Source of the DNA: Closterium sp. NIES-65
Taxonomy: Eukaryota; Streptophyta; Zygnematophyceae; Desmidiales; Closteriaceae
DNA length: 64,000 nt
Direction: 5' to 3'
Assembly: GCA_948144175.1 (NCBI GenBank)
Contig: CANXME010000309.1
Coordinates: forward strand, 868,001-932,000
Below the pieces are notes generated by a model that saw only the letters and a program-made list of their open reading frames with translations, did no database searches and had not been told where the DNA came from. Every line of letters begins with the position of its first letter. The stretch's first letter is position 1. Shown in pieces: positions 1 to 10,600 of the stretch. The translations under genes were made by a program, and so were the position numbers.

Positions 1-764
1 GATGCAGCTGGTGGAATGTGTGTGTGTGTGTGTGTGTTTTTTTTATATATATATAATGAAATCGATTTTTTTCGTTGTCGTCATTAACAGCAACAAGAGT
101 ATTTTTTTTTTGAAAACTGCCAACATGGACATTTTCCCATGAAGTGTTTTATGTTGTGTAAGAAGTAACAACGTAGATTGGCGATTTTGCACTTTTTTTA
201 CACGAGGAGGCTGCTGCATTATTGCCTTGCAGAATATTATTGCAACGTGACGAAATTATTGCTCATTGGGCAACGCCGCCAGACACGGCGCTTGCACGCA
301 CAACACATCGAAATTACTGTACTGACGAAGCGACGGGATGGGATAACATGCCGCAGGCGAAGTTACGGAGGTGCTTTAGGCGAAGTGACGAATGATGAAG
401 TGACGAAGACGCTCAGGCCAAGTTACACGTGCATTATTGTACACTTCAACTCGAATCGCGATGGTCTTGACAGCCCCACAGACAGCTCAATCTCTCCTGA
501 AGGAGCCAATTTCGGATTCCACTGGAAGTAACTAGACTCGAAAGCACACAACACGCCACCCAAGCAGAAGAGCAGCACGTGCTTGGCAAGTGAAACTATT
601 ATCAGGCACCCCCAGTGAGGGCGACTTATCAATCCGGCGACTTAGCTTGCTCGTCCTATAAGCTTGCGCCAGAAGGTCCGGATTCGCGCCATCATTCGTT
701 GATAGTTACGCTGTCCGTACCTGTTGTTTTTTTAAAACGAAACCGGTCATCTTCATCGTTCGCA
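1..764 (+). promoter_or_regulatory. Upstream region of MLO-A
   Basis: No convincing gene is seen. The stretch opens with a TG/AT-rich simple repeat (about 18-56). Between about 277 and 420 it holds a block with CGCCAGACACGGC and GCAGGCGAAGT words. The same words recur upstream of MLO-B (13525-13990), and 530-620 also aligns by eye with 14035-14120, so the two promoters are homologous. A 117-codon reading frame here is not supported as a gene. No TATA box could be fixed with confidence. Confidence 0.5.
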
Positions 765-3700
765 ATGGCGGGAATTCCTCATGACTTCACCGCGTCGGAC
801 CTGCATCATCTCCTCTTTGAGCGCATTCTCGGCGAAGAAGGCGACGGCGGCGGAGGTGGTGAGAAGAAGACAAGCGGCATGTATAACTACATGGTTTACT
901 CGCCGAGCTACTACATCGCTACAGTGACCGCCTTGATTGTCATCGTTTCACTGCTCTTCGAAAAATTCATCCACGTCATCCACCACGTAAGCTTCCTGAA
1001 CTTCAACACGGGTTTGTCCTTCTTTCTTTCTTTACTTGGATTTTCTAATTCAAGAAAAAGAAGCAGGCTGTAATGCGTCACGCACATTTGTCTAATGTGC
1101 GCAGTGGTTTGGTCACAGGAAGAATAAGGCTCTCGTGCACGTGGTCGACCGCATCAAAGACGGTGAGAACTGATAATAATGTATTTTGAGGCTCCTAAAA
1201 ACGCTTCAATTATGATCGCAACTGACACCTGTCCACATTCTCCTCTTTCTCCTCCTCTTATCCTATTGACAGAACTTATGGTCGCCGGGTTCCTCTCCAT
1301 CGTTCTCGCGTTAATCAATCCGCTCCTCGCTGGGTGGTGCGTCCCGGTCGCGAGAGACACCATTCTTATTCCGTGCAAACCGCCGGAGATGCCTTACTAC
1401 TCGCCACCGCCCGTACCTGCTAACTCAACTGCAAACTACACGGAAAAGGGTTTCTCAAAAGTTCAACCAAATCATAGTGGGGTTACTCCGGATAGCGGAA
1501 ATGGCACGACATTCTCGACGGTCGTCAATACCGAGCAGTTCGCGAACGGAACTGGGATCGAGATTCGCGAGACTACGATCACGTTTCGTAACGGGACGAA
1601 GATGAAAACGACGACGAGAAACGTGTTTGTCGGCAACGGAACGGGAGCTGTTACGAACAACACTAGTCTGACAACACCAGATGAAAGTACAGACTCACCA
1701 ATACATGGAGATGGAGGAGAGTTGTTTCCGCATTTTGATTCTTCAAACAATACCAACAACGGCCACGAAAGAGGCCTTTTGGGGACCACATCACACAAAA
1801 ACAGTGATGTTTCTTCCAGTGGCATAGAGAACCAAATTCGTCGGTTGATCCTGGATTGGGAACGACAAAAAGACCGGGAGCAGCACAAGCGGCTTCTTTT
1901 GGAAGGAGACGGCGGTTGGGAGCATGGCAGCCGGTTCAGCCACCATGTGCGAAGGAAGCTGGCGAGTTTCCCAAACGAATGTCCATCTGTGAGTGTCAAT
2001 ACATGCCATTTCCACCTCCTCTGACTGTAGTACCCTTTAGTTGCTATGTTTTTTCCCTTTCATTTTTTGTTGTTTTATTATATCCTTGCATCAATTTTTT
2101 GTTCTTGCCTGTATCGAATCACTCTGTACGTGGTTTCAGGGCCAGGAGCCGTTGATGTCGCCTTCAGCCATCCACCAATTGCATCTCTTCATCTTCTTCC
2201 TCGTTGCCGGTCACATCGTCTACACCTGCATCACCATTGTCATCGCCCGTGCCAAGGTAAACTCCTTGCACTTTCACCCTTCTATACACTTTCAATAGAT
2301 TAAGTAATAGCATCGTCTACACCTGCATCACCATTGTCATCGCCCGTGCCAAGGTAAACTCCCCTCAACATACCTGTTTACCCACAAAAAAATCAACTTC
2401 ACATTCCTTCCAGCCCTGTGGTCGCATCGCCTACACCTGCAACACCATTGTCACCGCCCATGCCTAAGTAAACTCCTCTCACTCTCACCCTTCGTCTATA
2501 TACACTTCCAATATAGGTCAATAAAAATATATATTGAAAAAGGCCTACGAATGATAGCACCTCCGCTTCAGGTATCCACGTGGCACAGGTGGGAGAACAC
2601 GTGTCAAGAGAAGATGAGGCAAAGAGTAATCGAACCTTTCTACGTCTATTCCGCCTTAACGGTTAAATTCCCCTTTCCCGATGCCCCCTTCTCTCCCCAC
2701 CCACCCACCCCGTCCCAGGTGTCCACGTGGCACAGGTGGGAGAACAAGTGTCAAGAGAAGATGAAGCAAAGGAAGGGCGCGGTATCAGGTACGTGTTTAG
2801 GGGTGTGGTATCAGGTATGTTTCAGGGGTGTGGTATCAGGTATGTTTCAGGGGTGTGGTATCAGGTATGTTTCAGGGGTGTGGTATCAGGTATGTTTCAG
2901 GGGTGTGGTATCAGGTATGTGTTCAGGGGGTGTGGTATCAGGGAATTGCCAGTCCCAGACTTTTCATTGAAATCATAGAAGCTTTTCTCTTGATACTCAT
3001 GCCTTTCTCTCTCTGCGTTGTTCTCCCCCCTTCCTCTCTGTGCATCACTCACAGGTCAGCTCACCCGCGCCCTGCAAGACCGTAGCTTCATTCTCCGCCG
3101 CACAGGGCCCCTTGCCAGCTTTCGCCGCCGCGTGGCACCTGACGTGGCAAATGCCGGTTCCAGCTCAGCAGGTGCCGGATATGACGTGGAGCAGCCCCCT
3201 TCCGGCGTGGGGCAGGAGCCAGAGCTGGCGAGAACCTTCCAGGAAGTTGTCAAGGAGGGGGAAGAGGCGAAAGCTCAGGGGAGTCAGGAGCAGCAGGTTC
3301 GGGAGCAGGCTCGGGCACAGGAGGCTCAGGAGCCTGCTCGGCGAGGCTCGAAGTTGCAAGTTCACTATAGCGATGAGGATGACGTGGCAGAGGAGGAAGA
3401 GCCGGAGCATTTCACGTGGATAGGGGAGGAGGAGGAGGAGGGGGATGACCTGGATACGGTATATGAGGACGAGGAGGAGAGAGAGGAGGAGGAGAAGGAG
3501 GAGAAGGAATGGAGGAGGCAGAAGGGGATGAAGGAGGGAGGGGCAGGGGAGAAGGGGAAGAAGCGGCTGACTCGGCTGGCAACGATGGCGAGGAGAGAAG
3601 CGAGCACTGAGCTGACCGTGTGGCAGTCGCTGGTGCTCACTGTGGTGAGTTGGGGTTGGGGATTGTCAAGGGGTTGAGGCGAGGTGGGCAGAAAGCAATA

Positions 3701-6700
3701 AGTTAGGCTCTCAACCTTGCCGTCCTTCTTCTCCCCTCTCCCTTTCGCATACGCCCTTCCCCGTTCTCCTCTCTCCCAATGCTCTGGCTCCCTCTCATGC
3801 ACCCGTGTCCTGCCCCAACCCACCCCATGCTGACTGAACCCCACAGCAATGCTTTTCCCAGCAACTGTTCAACCCGATCACCCGGTCTGACTACTACACT
3901 CTCCGGCTTGCATTCATTCATGTAAGTAATATTATGATTATGAACTATTATTATATTGCTGTTACTAATACTATTATCACTACTATTGTTATTGTTATCA
4001 TCTTTGGTTTGTTTTTTCCTACTTCCTTTAGAGTGCACACAGTTAAGTGTACCTCGGCTGGCTGTGTGATCCGATCAAGCACTGATGCTGTTCCTCCCTT
4101 GGTGACTTCCTTTCTACAATATCAGAATCAGATTCAAGCAAGCACCATTCGCCCACTCCCTTTGCCTTCCTCCCAGTCTTTCAGACTCAGGACCTTCCTC
4201 AAGACTTCGATTTCTGTCACCATGTGGTTAGCACCACTCGCCCACTCCCTTCCCCTCCTCCCTTCCCCTCCTCCCTTCCCTCCTCCCCATCTTTCAGAAT
4301 CAGGACCTTCCTCGAGACTTCGATTTCTATCACCACGTGGTTGGCTCCCTGGAGAAGGACTTTGTCCACATCGTCGGCCTCAGGTGAAAGCTCAGGTGTT
4401 TCCAACAGATGATTGGTTGATGACCTAGAAAACGACTTCGTCCACATCGTTAACCTCAGGTGCTTTTTTTCATGTGCGTGGCCGATAGGCTCAGTCGTAC
4501 TTTTACAGAATGCTACTCAGGTAACGACTTTGGATTTTCAACATAGTGTTTCTGTTTCGTTTCTGGTTTTTCCTCATCCATAAGCCCCTCCCCCTCCCTT
4601 CCCCCATATCTCCTCCCAACTCTTTCCAACCCCTCCCCCAACCCCTTCCCTCTGCCTACCCAGCTTGCCTCTCTGGATCACTCTCGTTATTGTCATTTGC
4701 ATCACAAGCTACAGTAAGTCACTCTTATCTACTGTAATGACAGTCAGTTTCCTGTTTTTGTTAGATACTGCTTCTTTCGCTATCGTCGCTGATGCTCTGT
4801 CAAGCATCTCTCGAAATTTACATGTATATATGTATATATCTCTCTAAAAATAGTATATGTGTGTATATATTTACATCTATGAAATATGTATGCATGTAAG
4901 TCCCTCTACTTCTTTCTTTGCGCTTAATCACCCCGCCTCACCCCTCGTCACGCTTACCCTCTCCCCCTTCCACAGAGTGGGACATCTCATTCATCTTTTC
5001 CGTTCTCGGCCTCCTGGTGAGCACATTCTCGTTGTAGAATTGTAACGCATGCTCGTCCAAGCACATAGTATTTTTTTTTACCACTCGTTAGATACACAGA
5101 AACAAAAGCATTGATATCCATCTAAATAGCATGCACATGCCTGTGCAGAGCCTGTGTAACATCAATCTATGTAGCATGCTTTGACGCATTTGTTATGAAC
5201 CTACATATTTAAGTATGCGTTTGTTTACTGTACATGTATACACAGATCGTGCTGGCAGTGGGAACGAAGCTGGAGTACATCGTATCGCTGCTGGCTCTAG
5301 AGAGTGCGCATGTGACTGGAGACTGCGAGGGCGACCACTTAAAGCCCCGAGGCTCGCTCTTCTGGTTCAAGCGACCCTCCTTCATGCTGTCTTTGCTGCA
5401 CTTCGCTCTCTTCATTGTAAGCAACTCTCTGAGTTCCTGAGTTTCAGCCACTCTCTGTTGTAAGCGAGAGGGTTAGAAATAGGAGTTACCCTCCTGCTTT
5501 GTAGAGAGAGAGAGAATGAGTGAGTGAGTGAGAGAGAGAGAGAAAGAGAGAGAGTGAGTGTGTGTGTGTGTGTTTTGGAATGTGTGAGTTCTAGTGACCA
5601 ACCTTCAAAGTACACCCGCTGCACTATGCACTATTTGATGCTCTGTAGATTCTGTCAGATTCCTTTTTGTATGATGAGCCGTTTCTGCCATAAATAAAAC
5701 AACAGGGTGTTGTGCAATTAAACAACTGGCTAGAAATTTATCTCCTTCACAAGTTGGCTCTTTATTCTCCTCTTTTCCACCCGACTGTGCCTGTTTTTTC
5801 TGCAGAGCTCGTACATGGTCGGCAACCTAGTCGTCTACTATGTAAGTACCACCCCAAGTACCACCCCAACGGCCACAAGGAATAAGTGTGGTGTTTCCAG
5901 CGCTTGTCTCATCATTTCCAAAAAAAAAGGGTTTCCAAGGTAGTACTGATCCAGTCGCAGTTCAAGACCTACTCTGCCTGGGTGCCATGGCTCATTCATA
6001 TTTTAAATACCAAGCACTTCACAAATCCCTTACCTTCAACTGCTGTTCCCGGTCTTCTTCCCTCCCCTGCCCACACCAGTAGCTAGCACTGAACCAGTCG
6101 CAGTGCAATACCTGCTCTGTCTGTGTGCCATGGCTCGAGTGTATAATCTTGATCAGAAGTTTCTTACTCCACAACTCCCGTTCTCGCTCCCTTCCTTGTC
6201 CATCCCTCCGCTGCCCAAACCAGTATCTAGCGCTGAACCAGGAGCAGTGCGGTTCTCACTCCCCTTCCCTTCCCTTCCCTTCCCTTCCCTTCCCTTCCCT
6301 TCCCTTCCCTTCCTTTTCCTGATCCGCCCTGCCCTCCCCTGCCCAAACCAGTATCTAGTGCTGAACCAATCACAGTGCAAGAGCTACTCCGCCTGGGTGC
6401 CGTGGCTTAAGTTTATAATTGGCATCGCCACTGTACTCATCTGCAGCCTCAGCACGCTGCCGCTATACGCCCTCCTAACCCACGTGAGTATGAGGTTTCA
6501 ATGCATGTACACTTGAAAAGAGCCTGTTATTAGGATTGCCACCCTGCTCATCTGCAGCCTCAGCACGCTGCCGCTATGTGCCCTCCTAACCCACGTGAGT
6601 ATGAGGTTTCAAGACATGTACACTTGAAACGAGTCTGTCCTTGGGATTGCCACCCTGCCCATCTGCAGCCTCAGCATGCTGCCACTATACGCCCTCCTAA

Positions 6701-7013
6701 CTCACATGAACTTGCAGTTTTTTAGGCGCCTGCCTACATCTTTTGCTCAAGTCGCAAGTCCATCCTCCGCATTGGCTTGTAATCTTCGCTGCTGCAGCCT
6801 CAGTCGGCACGCTGCTGCTTAGATGTCACTGATAAGTGTACCCGCCCCGCCCACCCGCATTCTCATCTCAATCTGTTTGTTTGTGTTGTGCAGATGGGAG
6901 GCAAACCCAGCCACTCGGACGAAGGACGCAAGCAAGGGAAAATAGGGGCTGTTTTCACAGAGCAGATGAAAAAGATACAGGAACACAGATCCAAGGATGA
7001 CATACGAGCATAG
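765..7013 (+). CDS. MLO: MLO-family seven-transmembrane protein, copy A (14 exons)
   Basis: MLO proteins are plasma-membrane seven-helix proteins of green plants, linked to calcium signalling, cell-wall responses and mildew susceptibility. Exons read from splice sites: 765-986, 1105-1162, 1273-1988, 2140-2256, 2719-2788, 3055-3644, 3847-3921, 4298-4383, 4664-4713, 4976-5016, 5246-5416, 5806-5841, 6352-6483, 6894-7013. They sum to 2484 bp and stay in frame (827 aa plus TAG). Family signatures are WFGHRKNKAL, ELMVAGFLS, IHQLHLFIFFLVAGHIVY, DYYTLRLAFIH, FDFYHHVVGSLEKDF, LPLWITLVIVI, AVGTKLEYIVS and LFWFKRPSFML. At 827 aa it is longer than the usual 500-600, because exon 3 adds an Asn-Xaa-Ser/Thr-rich extracellular loop and exon 6 an acidic Glu-rich cytosolic loop. 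The short C-terminal tail is basic but lacks the Trp of the usual calmodulin-binding helix. Family assignment is secure; exact starts and alternative exons are inferred. Confidence 0.9.
2206..2475 (+). repeat. Triplicated exon-4 end with splice donor (MLO-A)
   Basis: The last ~46 bp of exon 4, coding for HIVYTCITIVIARAK, plus its GTAAACT donor occur at 2206-2261. They recur at about 2310-2361 and in more decayed form at about 2425-2475. Only the first copy is joined to a full exon. The copies are pseudo-exon ends lying in intron 4. Confidence 0.8.
2571..2630 (+). repeat. Partial copy of MLO-A exon 5
   Basis: The exon-5 start coding for STWHRWEN-CQEKM with its CAG acceptor occurs here, and again at 2719-2788, which is the copy used in the gene model. 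Either could in principle be spliced. Only the second is followed by a donor that keeps frame with exon 6. Confidence 0.75.
2780..2945 (+). repeat. 25-bp minisatellite of splice donors, MLO-A intron 5
   Basis: About six units, mostly 25 bp apart, each contain GGTATCAGGTATGT. This is the exon-5 end (GGTATCAG) followed by a consensus-like donor (GTATGT). The array starts at the real donor (2789) and extends into the intron, so the 5' splice site itself has been amplified. The homologous array in MLO-B has 27-bp units. Confidence 0.85.
5480..5575. repeat. GA/GT microsatellite in MLO-A intron 11
   Basis: A run of GAGAGA and GTGAGTGAGT words passes into GTGTGTGT between about 5504 and 5572. It is a simple repeat with no coding sign. 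Many embedded GTGAGT words resemble splice donors. Confidence 0.8.
5934..6720 (+). repeat. Serial partial copies of MLO-A exon 13
   Basis: Fragments of the exon-13 start (coding for LNQSQCKSYSAWVPWL) lie at about 5945-5995, 6066-6140 and 6220-6250, upstream of the full exon (6352-6483). Fragments of its end (coding for ICSLSTLPLYALLTH) lie at about 6531-6600 and 6645-6720. Several carry the acceptor or the CACGTGAGT donor. A CCCTT microsatellite fills 6262-6325. MLO-B shows similar end copies at 33490-33660, so part of the stutter is older than the gene duplication. Confidence 0.8.
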
Positions 7014-7018
7014 AGTGC

Positions 7019-7077
7019 TATTACGGTACCTTCAACGTACCTTGAACGTAGAAAATCGTTTTCTACATACCGTAATA
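7019..7077 (+). other. Compact three-stem inverted repeat just after the MLO-A stop
   Basis: An outer stem TATTACGGTA (7019-7028) pairs with TACCGTAATA (7068-7077). Inside it are hairpin TTCAA/TTGAA (7031-7046) and hairpin GTAGAAAA-TCG-TTTTCTAC (7048-7066). Together they form a three-way junction in the presumed 3' UTR, six bases after the stop. It is absent from MLO-B at the matching place. It could be a tiny MITE-like insertion or an RNA structure. Confidence 0.7.
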
Positions 7078-7238
7078 AGCAGCACCCCCCGTAGGTTGTT
7101 TCTTTGCAAATTCCCAAAATAAATGGGGGGGCTTTAGATGTGTTGGTTCACTCCACCTGGTGAACCTGCTAGCTTCACATACAATCTCTAATGCCATTTC
7201 ATGACAATTAGGAATGGTTTGATTTAGATGTGTTGGTT
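7078..7238. other. Spacer between MLO-A and Copia-A
   Basis: No gene is seen. The word TTTAGATGTGTTGGTTCA occurs twice, near 7132 and near 7223. This stretch probably holds the MLO-A 3' end. Confidence 0.5.
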
Positions 7239-7243
7239 CATTC

Positions 7244-7669
7244 TGTTGGGCTGAGATAGCCCCTTAGGATCTTTGCAAGGGATAACTCTAGGTGAAGTAG
7301 TTGTAACAGCGGAAGCGTTTAGTGAAGAATTTGAACCGACCTTGCACTGGTGTGTGAGAGCAAAGTTGATTGAATTAAACAAGCAAATACAAGGATTTAT
7401 ATAAGAGTACAGGGAATAGATAACTGTATTGCTGTTGCGGTTCGATATAGCGCGACTCGGGCAACTGCTCTGTAACGAGTCAGTTGTGTGTCCTTAACTG
7501 TCGCGCTGTAATTGTCGAGTCAAAGGTCAGCGACCTTTGACTTTCTCGTAACCTCCAGGCGGTTACCCTAACCTCCGAGGTTGACTCGATGCTTCGATTG
7601 GGACTGCTTCGCTTGGTACCTTGGATTTTGATACGACAGAAGCGCACTTAGGACTTATTGTTTCCAACA
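7244..7669 (-). repeat. 3' LTR of Copia-A
   Basis: Starts TGTTGGG and ends CCAACA, 426 bp, matching 12880-13305 throughout by eye. An 11-bp inverted repeat with a 3-nt loop (AGTCAAAGGTC/GACCTTTGACT) sits at 7518-7542. It contains TTGAC words like the WRKY W-box. Confidence 0.95.
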
Positions 7670-10600
7670 CTCCCCTTCGCTTCTGGAGTGTTACTGCTGG
7701 TGACGTGGCCTTGTCCAGTCAGCATCATGCAGTATTCGAACTTCTGCTTGCCGAGTTTCTTGGTCAAGTAATCGGCTGCCATCTCGGATGTTGGACAGTA
7801 TGACAGATCGAGTTTCCCTTTTTCTATCTCGTCCTTCACGAAGAAATAGCGCAGGGCGATGTGTTTCGTCCTGTTTGCGAAGCCGTTTTTGTTGGCGATG
7901 CGAATCGCTGACTGGTTGTCGCAGAACACGGTGAAGCTGGGTAACTCGGCTAGCTTCGCTTCTTCCAGTAGTTCGCGAAGGTAAAGTCCCTCCTTGGTGG
8001 CTGAGCAGAGTGCAATATATTCTGCTTCTGCTGAAGATAGTGCGATTAACTCCTGCTTGCTCGACTGCCAGGAGATAGGACCGATAGGCTCAAGGCGGTA
8101 GACATAGCCGGTGCGTGAGCGCCTGTTGTCGGTGTCGCCGGCGTGATCGGCGTCGACGTAGCCGATTAGCTTAGTCGGTGTAGCTGCGCTCTTGTGGTAG
8201 GTTAGCCCGATCGTCGCGGTGCTGACGAAGTAGTGGAGAGCGTGATCAAGTTCCGCCAGGTGTTCAGCTTCAGGCTTCTTGAGATAGGTGGCGAGCTGAC
8301 TTGCGGAGTAGGATAAGTCAGGACGGCAGGTGACGGCGGCGAATAGCAGGCATCCGAGCTTCTTCTGATAGTCGCGTATGCCGGCGGGCTTGAGTAGAGT
8401 AGTTCGTTCCTTCTCGGTTCCTGATGTGTAGCGGTAGGGCGTGGAGATGGCGCTTGGTGTGAGGCTGAAACGTTTCGCGATGGTGTCGGCGTATTTCTCG
8501 GCGCTTAGATAGATGGCGTTTTCTTCTTCGCGGATGTTGAGCCCGAGGTACTGTGTAACGGTGGAGGAGACCGTGAGCGTGAGGTCTTTCTGGAGCTCTC
8601 CTTCGAACCACGTGGCGATGCCGTCGGTTGACCCAATGTAGAGGAGATCGTCCACGTAGACGATCAGGAGAACGTAGTCGCTTCCCTTAGTGAGGCGGTA
8701 CATGCCTTGGTCGTGAGGTAGTTGACTAAAGCCGATGCGGATGAGACGGGCGTGCAGGTACTGCTGCCACAGTCGCGGTGCCTGCTTGATCCCGTAGAGC
8801 GACTTAAGTAGTTGACAGATTCGGTTGGGTTCGCCGTGGGAACCGTGCGGGAGCTCGACGTAGATTTCTGCATCCACAGGTGCGTAGAGGAAGGCATTCG
8901 CGACGTCGATCTGCCGTAACTTCTTCTTCTTCATGGCGGCAATGGCGAGGAGAATTCGGAGTGACGTGTGGCGGCTGACTGGAGCAAAGGTCTCGGTGAA
9001 GTCTCGTCCTTGCTCTTGGTCGAATCCACGTACGACCCAGCGTGCTTTGAATTTTTCGATCGTGCCGTCTGCTTTCGTCTTGATGCGGAAGACCCATTTC
9101 CCGGTAAGGATGGTTTTGTTCCGTGCCACGCTTACGGGAACAACCTTCCAAGTGTTGCGTTCCTCTAATGCCTTCAGTTCTCTATCCATGGCTTCACGCC
9201 ATTTCTCCCTGTGTTCCCCCCCCAGAGCCTGCTGACCGTTGCAGGCTCCTTAGGAAGCGAGCTGCGTGTGTTCCCGTGGACTGCGGTGACGAGGCCGAGG
9301 ATTTGCAGCCCAGTCTGTGAGTATCGAGGGAGTTCTGGATCCTCGGGATAAGCTGCTTCGTCTCCCGTTTCTGGGTCGGGCATGAAATTTGGCCCTACCC
9401 TTTCTGCTTCGTTGGTGTTGACTGTCACAGGTGTTACGTAACCATCGTCGGCGAAACGGTAGAAGATTTCGGCGTTGTTACTGTCGCGAGGATTATCCTC
9501 ATCCATGGGCACGTCGACGGAGCAGTATGGGAGAGGTCCGGCTTCTTCTGAGGCGTTGTCGACGTTCTGTTCATCCCAGTCTGCTTCGTCCGCTGCTGAC
9601 GCGAAGGCTCGGTCACCACGAAAACCACTGGTGAGGTCCCGATTCTCGTGCAAGTTGGCGAGGTACGTCTGAAGGGTGAGTCTTTCGTAGAAGATCACGT
9701 CACGTGCTGCTACTGTTTCCTTTGTGTGGACGTCGAAGATTTTCCATGCGTTGTAATTTTTCTCGGTGCCGAGGTGTAGTCCCCACTGTGCCCGTTGCGA
9801 AAATCTTCCCGCTCGTGCTTCTGGGGGTCTGTACTGTACCATGCACCCGAAAACTCGTAACATTTTCGTGCTGCCCTGCTTCCCTGTCCACAGCAGATGC
9901 GGTGATGCGTTGTTCGGGAGTGACGACGACGACAACAAGTTGTGTAGCATGACAGCGTGGTCCATTGCTGCTGGCCACTGGTGGTTGGGTAGCCGCATGC
10001 CACGTAATAGTTTGCGCATGCTGTTCTGCAGGGTCCTGTTCAGTCGTTCTGCAACACCTTGCTGCTGATGTGCGTAAGGAAGGGAGAGGAGTTGCTTGAT
10101 CCCCCTTTCCGCCAAGGACTGCTTGAAGCGGTGAGAGGTGTACTCGCCACCTCCGTCTGACTGGAATTTTTTCAGTTGTGTTCCAGACTCTCTCTCTGCT
10201 ATCGGTAGCCAGGCGGCGAATGCTGCGAGCGCCATGTCGCGGCTGGGTAGGTTGCGATGCCAGACGTATCGAGTGGCGGCGTCGATGAAGGTGATGGTGT
10301 AGTTGTAGTTGACTTGTCCTGGCTCGCGATTGTAGAGGATGTCGCTGTAGACTTTTTCGAGTGGTGCGTACGCTGGAGCGCTCGGGTTGTGATGTGAAGC
10401 AAACGGTCGATGAGGTAAGTCAGCTTCGGGACATATAAGGCAAGTCCCTCGTGCCTTCTGGAGTTCTCTGCCATCGGGTAGAAGTAGAGAATCTTTGTCA
10501 AGGACTCCTGCTCTTATCGTGTTATTCAAAACCGTGTTACTTGGATGTCCTGTTCGTGCGTGCCAGATCTCTTCAGAGGCACGGTGTCCAGGTGAACGCT

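Noticed and set aside
178-531. 117-codon plus-strand frame upstream of MLO-A
   Set aside because: No recognisable content, overlaps the promoter block shared with MLO-B where the frame is not kept.
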